From Anaerococcus mediterraneensis (GTDB taxonomy: Bacteria > Bacillota > Clostridia > Tissierellales > Peptoniphilaceae): a DNA stretch of 64,000 nt. Where the stretch lies: assembly GCF_900128415.1 (NCBI RefSeq), contig NZ_LT635772.1:124001-188000 (forward strand), written 5' to 3'. The notes under the pieces were generated by a model. It was not told the DNA's origin, did no database searches, and worked only from the letters and a program-made list of their open reading frames with translations. Of this stretch, positions 63,234 to 64,000 are shown piece by piece (within the stretch, counting starts at the first letter, position 1; each line of letters starts with the position of its first letter). The position numbers were made by a program, and so were the translations under genes.

Positions 63234-64000
63234 TCAAGATTTTGCTATATCTTTTTCCCAAAGTATAAAACCATTTTTTCCTAATATTGGGTCTGAATAA
63301 TTATTAGAAAGCAAAATATCCTTGTCTCCAATAGCAAAACCCCTTTCACTTTCTAGATTTATAGCTAGGCTTAGGATTTTTTTATCAGTAAATCTTTCTA
63401 TGATTAGAAGGCCATCCTTGCTGTATATTTTTATGTCCCCATTTCTTATGGTTTCATGTTTTTTGACAGCTAGGATTTTTTTAATTTTTTCTATAAGCTC
63501 TTGCTTTTCCCCTAAAATATCCCAAGGAAAAGCCCTCCTACAGTCAGGGTCTCCCTTTCCTTCTAGGCCGACTTCTGTTCCATAATAAATACAGCTTGCC
63601 CCCATATAGACCACATTTAGGGCAAGAGCTGCAAATAATTTATCCAAAGATCCACCAACTTCAGTTATAAACCTAGGTGTATCGTGAGTGTCTAAGAAAT
63701 TTAGCATCATCCTATTAGCCTGGTCTCTATTTCTCATAATAACCATATTTAAATAATCACTTGTTTCTTGGGCAGTCTTTTCCCCCTTGAAGTAATCTAG
63801 ACAAGCATTGGTAAAGGCATAGTTCATTATAGAATCAAATTCATCACCTCTGAGAAAGGTTTCTGCGTTGTGCCAATTTTCTCCAATTATGATTGCATCA
63901 TCCTTTGTGGATTTTATTTCTTTGCGGAATCTCTTCCAAAAATCATGGCTTACTTCATCAGAAACATCAAGCCTCCATCCGTCAATATCAAATTCTTCTA
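63234..64000 (-). CDS. GH13 family alpha-glycosidase, 5' part cut by window edge
   Basis: This is the C-terminal 255 codons of an alpha-amylase-family enzyme; the N terminus lies beyond the right edge. The catalytic set is intact: region II DGWRLDVSDEV (nucleophile Asp), region III IIIGENWH (acid/base Glu) and region IV FLDTHDTPR. These fit neopullulanase/cyclomaltodextrinase-type enzymes (GH13_20) that degrade maltodextrins. No signal can be judged. It contrasts with the two decayed GH13-like proteins at 18753 and 23293. Confidence 0.88.
   Translation of the reverse strand, partial: EEFDIDGWRLDVSDEVSHDFWKRFRKEIKSTKDDAIIIGENWHNAETFLRGDEFDSIMNYAFTNACLDYFKGEKTAQETSDYLNMVIMRNRDQANRMMLNFLDTHDTPRFITEVGGSLDKLFAALALNVVYMGASCIYYGTEVGLEGKGDPDCRRAFPWDILGEKQELIEKIKKILAVKKHETIRNGDIKIYSKDGLLIIERFTDKKILSLAINLESERGFAIGDKDILLSNNYSDPILGKNGFILWEKDIAKS

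Noticed and set aside
1..64000. Phage, insertion sequence or integrated element
   Set aside because: No transposase, integrase, terminase or target duplications were seen; all genes are metabolic or housekeeping types with uniform composition.

Overview
The window is a low-GC, gene-dense stretch of a Firmicutes chromosome. A strictly fermentative, anaerobic, host-associated coccus of the Peptoniphilaceae type (Anaerococcus-like) fits best. The reasons are the AT-rich composition, strong AGGAGG ribosome sites, a membrane pyrophosphatase, iron-dependent alcohol dehydrogenase, Fe-S/flavin oxidoreductases without respiratory genes, a MurE that lacks the DNPR motif typical of diaminopimelate-adding enzymes, and control by T-box and TPP riboswitches. 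The genus is inference; no rRNA or tRNA was seen. There is no phage, insertion sequence or CRISPR array.

Layout, left to right. 1-2.1 kb: hydroxymethylpyrimidine (HMP) salvage (cytX-like permease, thiD) under a TPP riboswitch with terminator. 2.1-7.1 kb: an ArsR-type regulator co-transcribed with two ABC exporter half-transporters, behind a repeat-rich operator region. 7.1-7.4 kb: a non-coding block with a composite palindrome and about seven degenerate 24-bp tandem repeats. 7.4-11 kb: a broken small membrane gene, an alcohol dehydrogenase and a K+-dependent membrane pyrophosphatase. 11.2-12.4 kb: rpsF-ssb-rpsR. 12.4-15.9 kb: ykoFEDC, an ECF thiamine-precursor transporter with a second TPP riboswitch. 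15.9-18.7 kb: UDP-glucose dehydrogenase, a TIM-barrel protein and a P1-family peptidase. 18.7-24.6 kb: two decayed GH13-like proteins, a methyltransferase and a MacB-like ABC transporter. 24.7-31 kb: a zinc-ribbon membrane protein, a hydrolase fused to membrane segments, and a glycerol-3-phosphate dehydrogenase paralogue. 31-36.4 kb: the glycerol operon (glpP, glpK, FAD enzyme, FAD/NAD enzyme, DUF1667). 36.4-42.7 kb: pseudouridine synthase, PadR regulator, helicase-nuclease, acetyltransferase, rubredoxin-reductase-like flavoprotein and an esterase. 42.7-51 kb: an ABC-2 exporter, an SAF-domain dehydrogenase, a YhiN-like flavoprotein, murE and threonine dehydratase. 51-59.5 kb: a complete anaerobic L-ascorbate utilisation (ula) cluster with its DeoR regulator. 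59.5-64 kb: a flavinylated fumarate-reductase-like lipoprotein, a cystine-type symporter behind a T-box, and a partial GH13 enzyme.

The genes suggest a scavenger. It imports HMP/thiamine precursors instead of making them, imports sulfur amino acid under tRNA-Cys control, ferments glycerol and ascorbate to triose/pentose phosphates, and uses pyrophosphate and extracellular-type flavin reductases for energy and redox balance.

The points most worth a second look are the Cys-specific T-box, the paired GlpP-type hairpins, the GH13 pseudoenzymes with substituted catalytic residues, the tandem-repeat block at 7.1-7.4 kb, the terminator just upstream of the transaldolase gene, and the possible small RNA at 31 kb.
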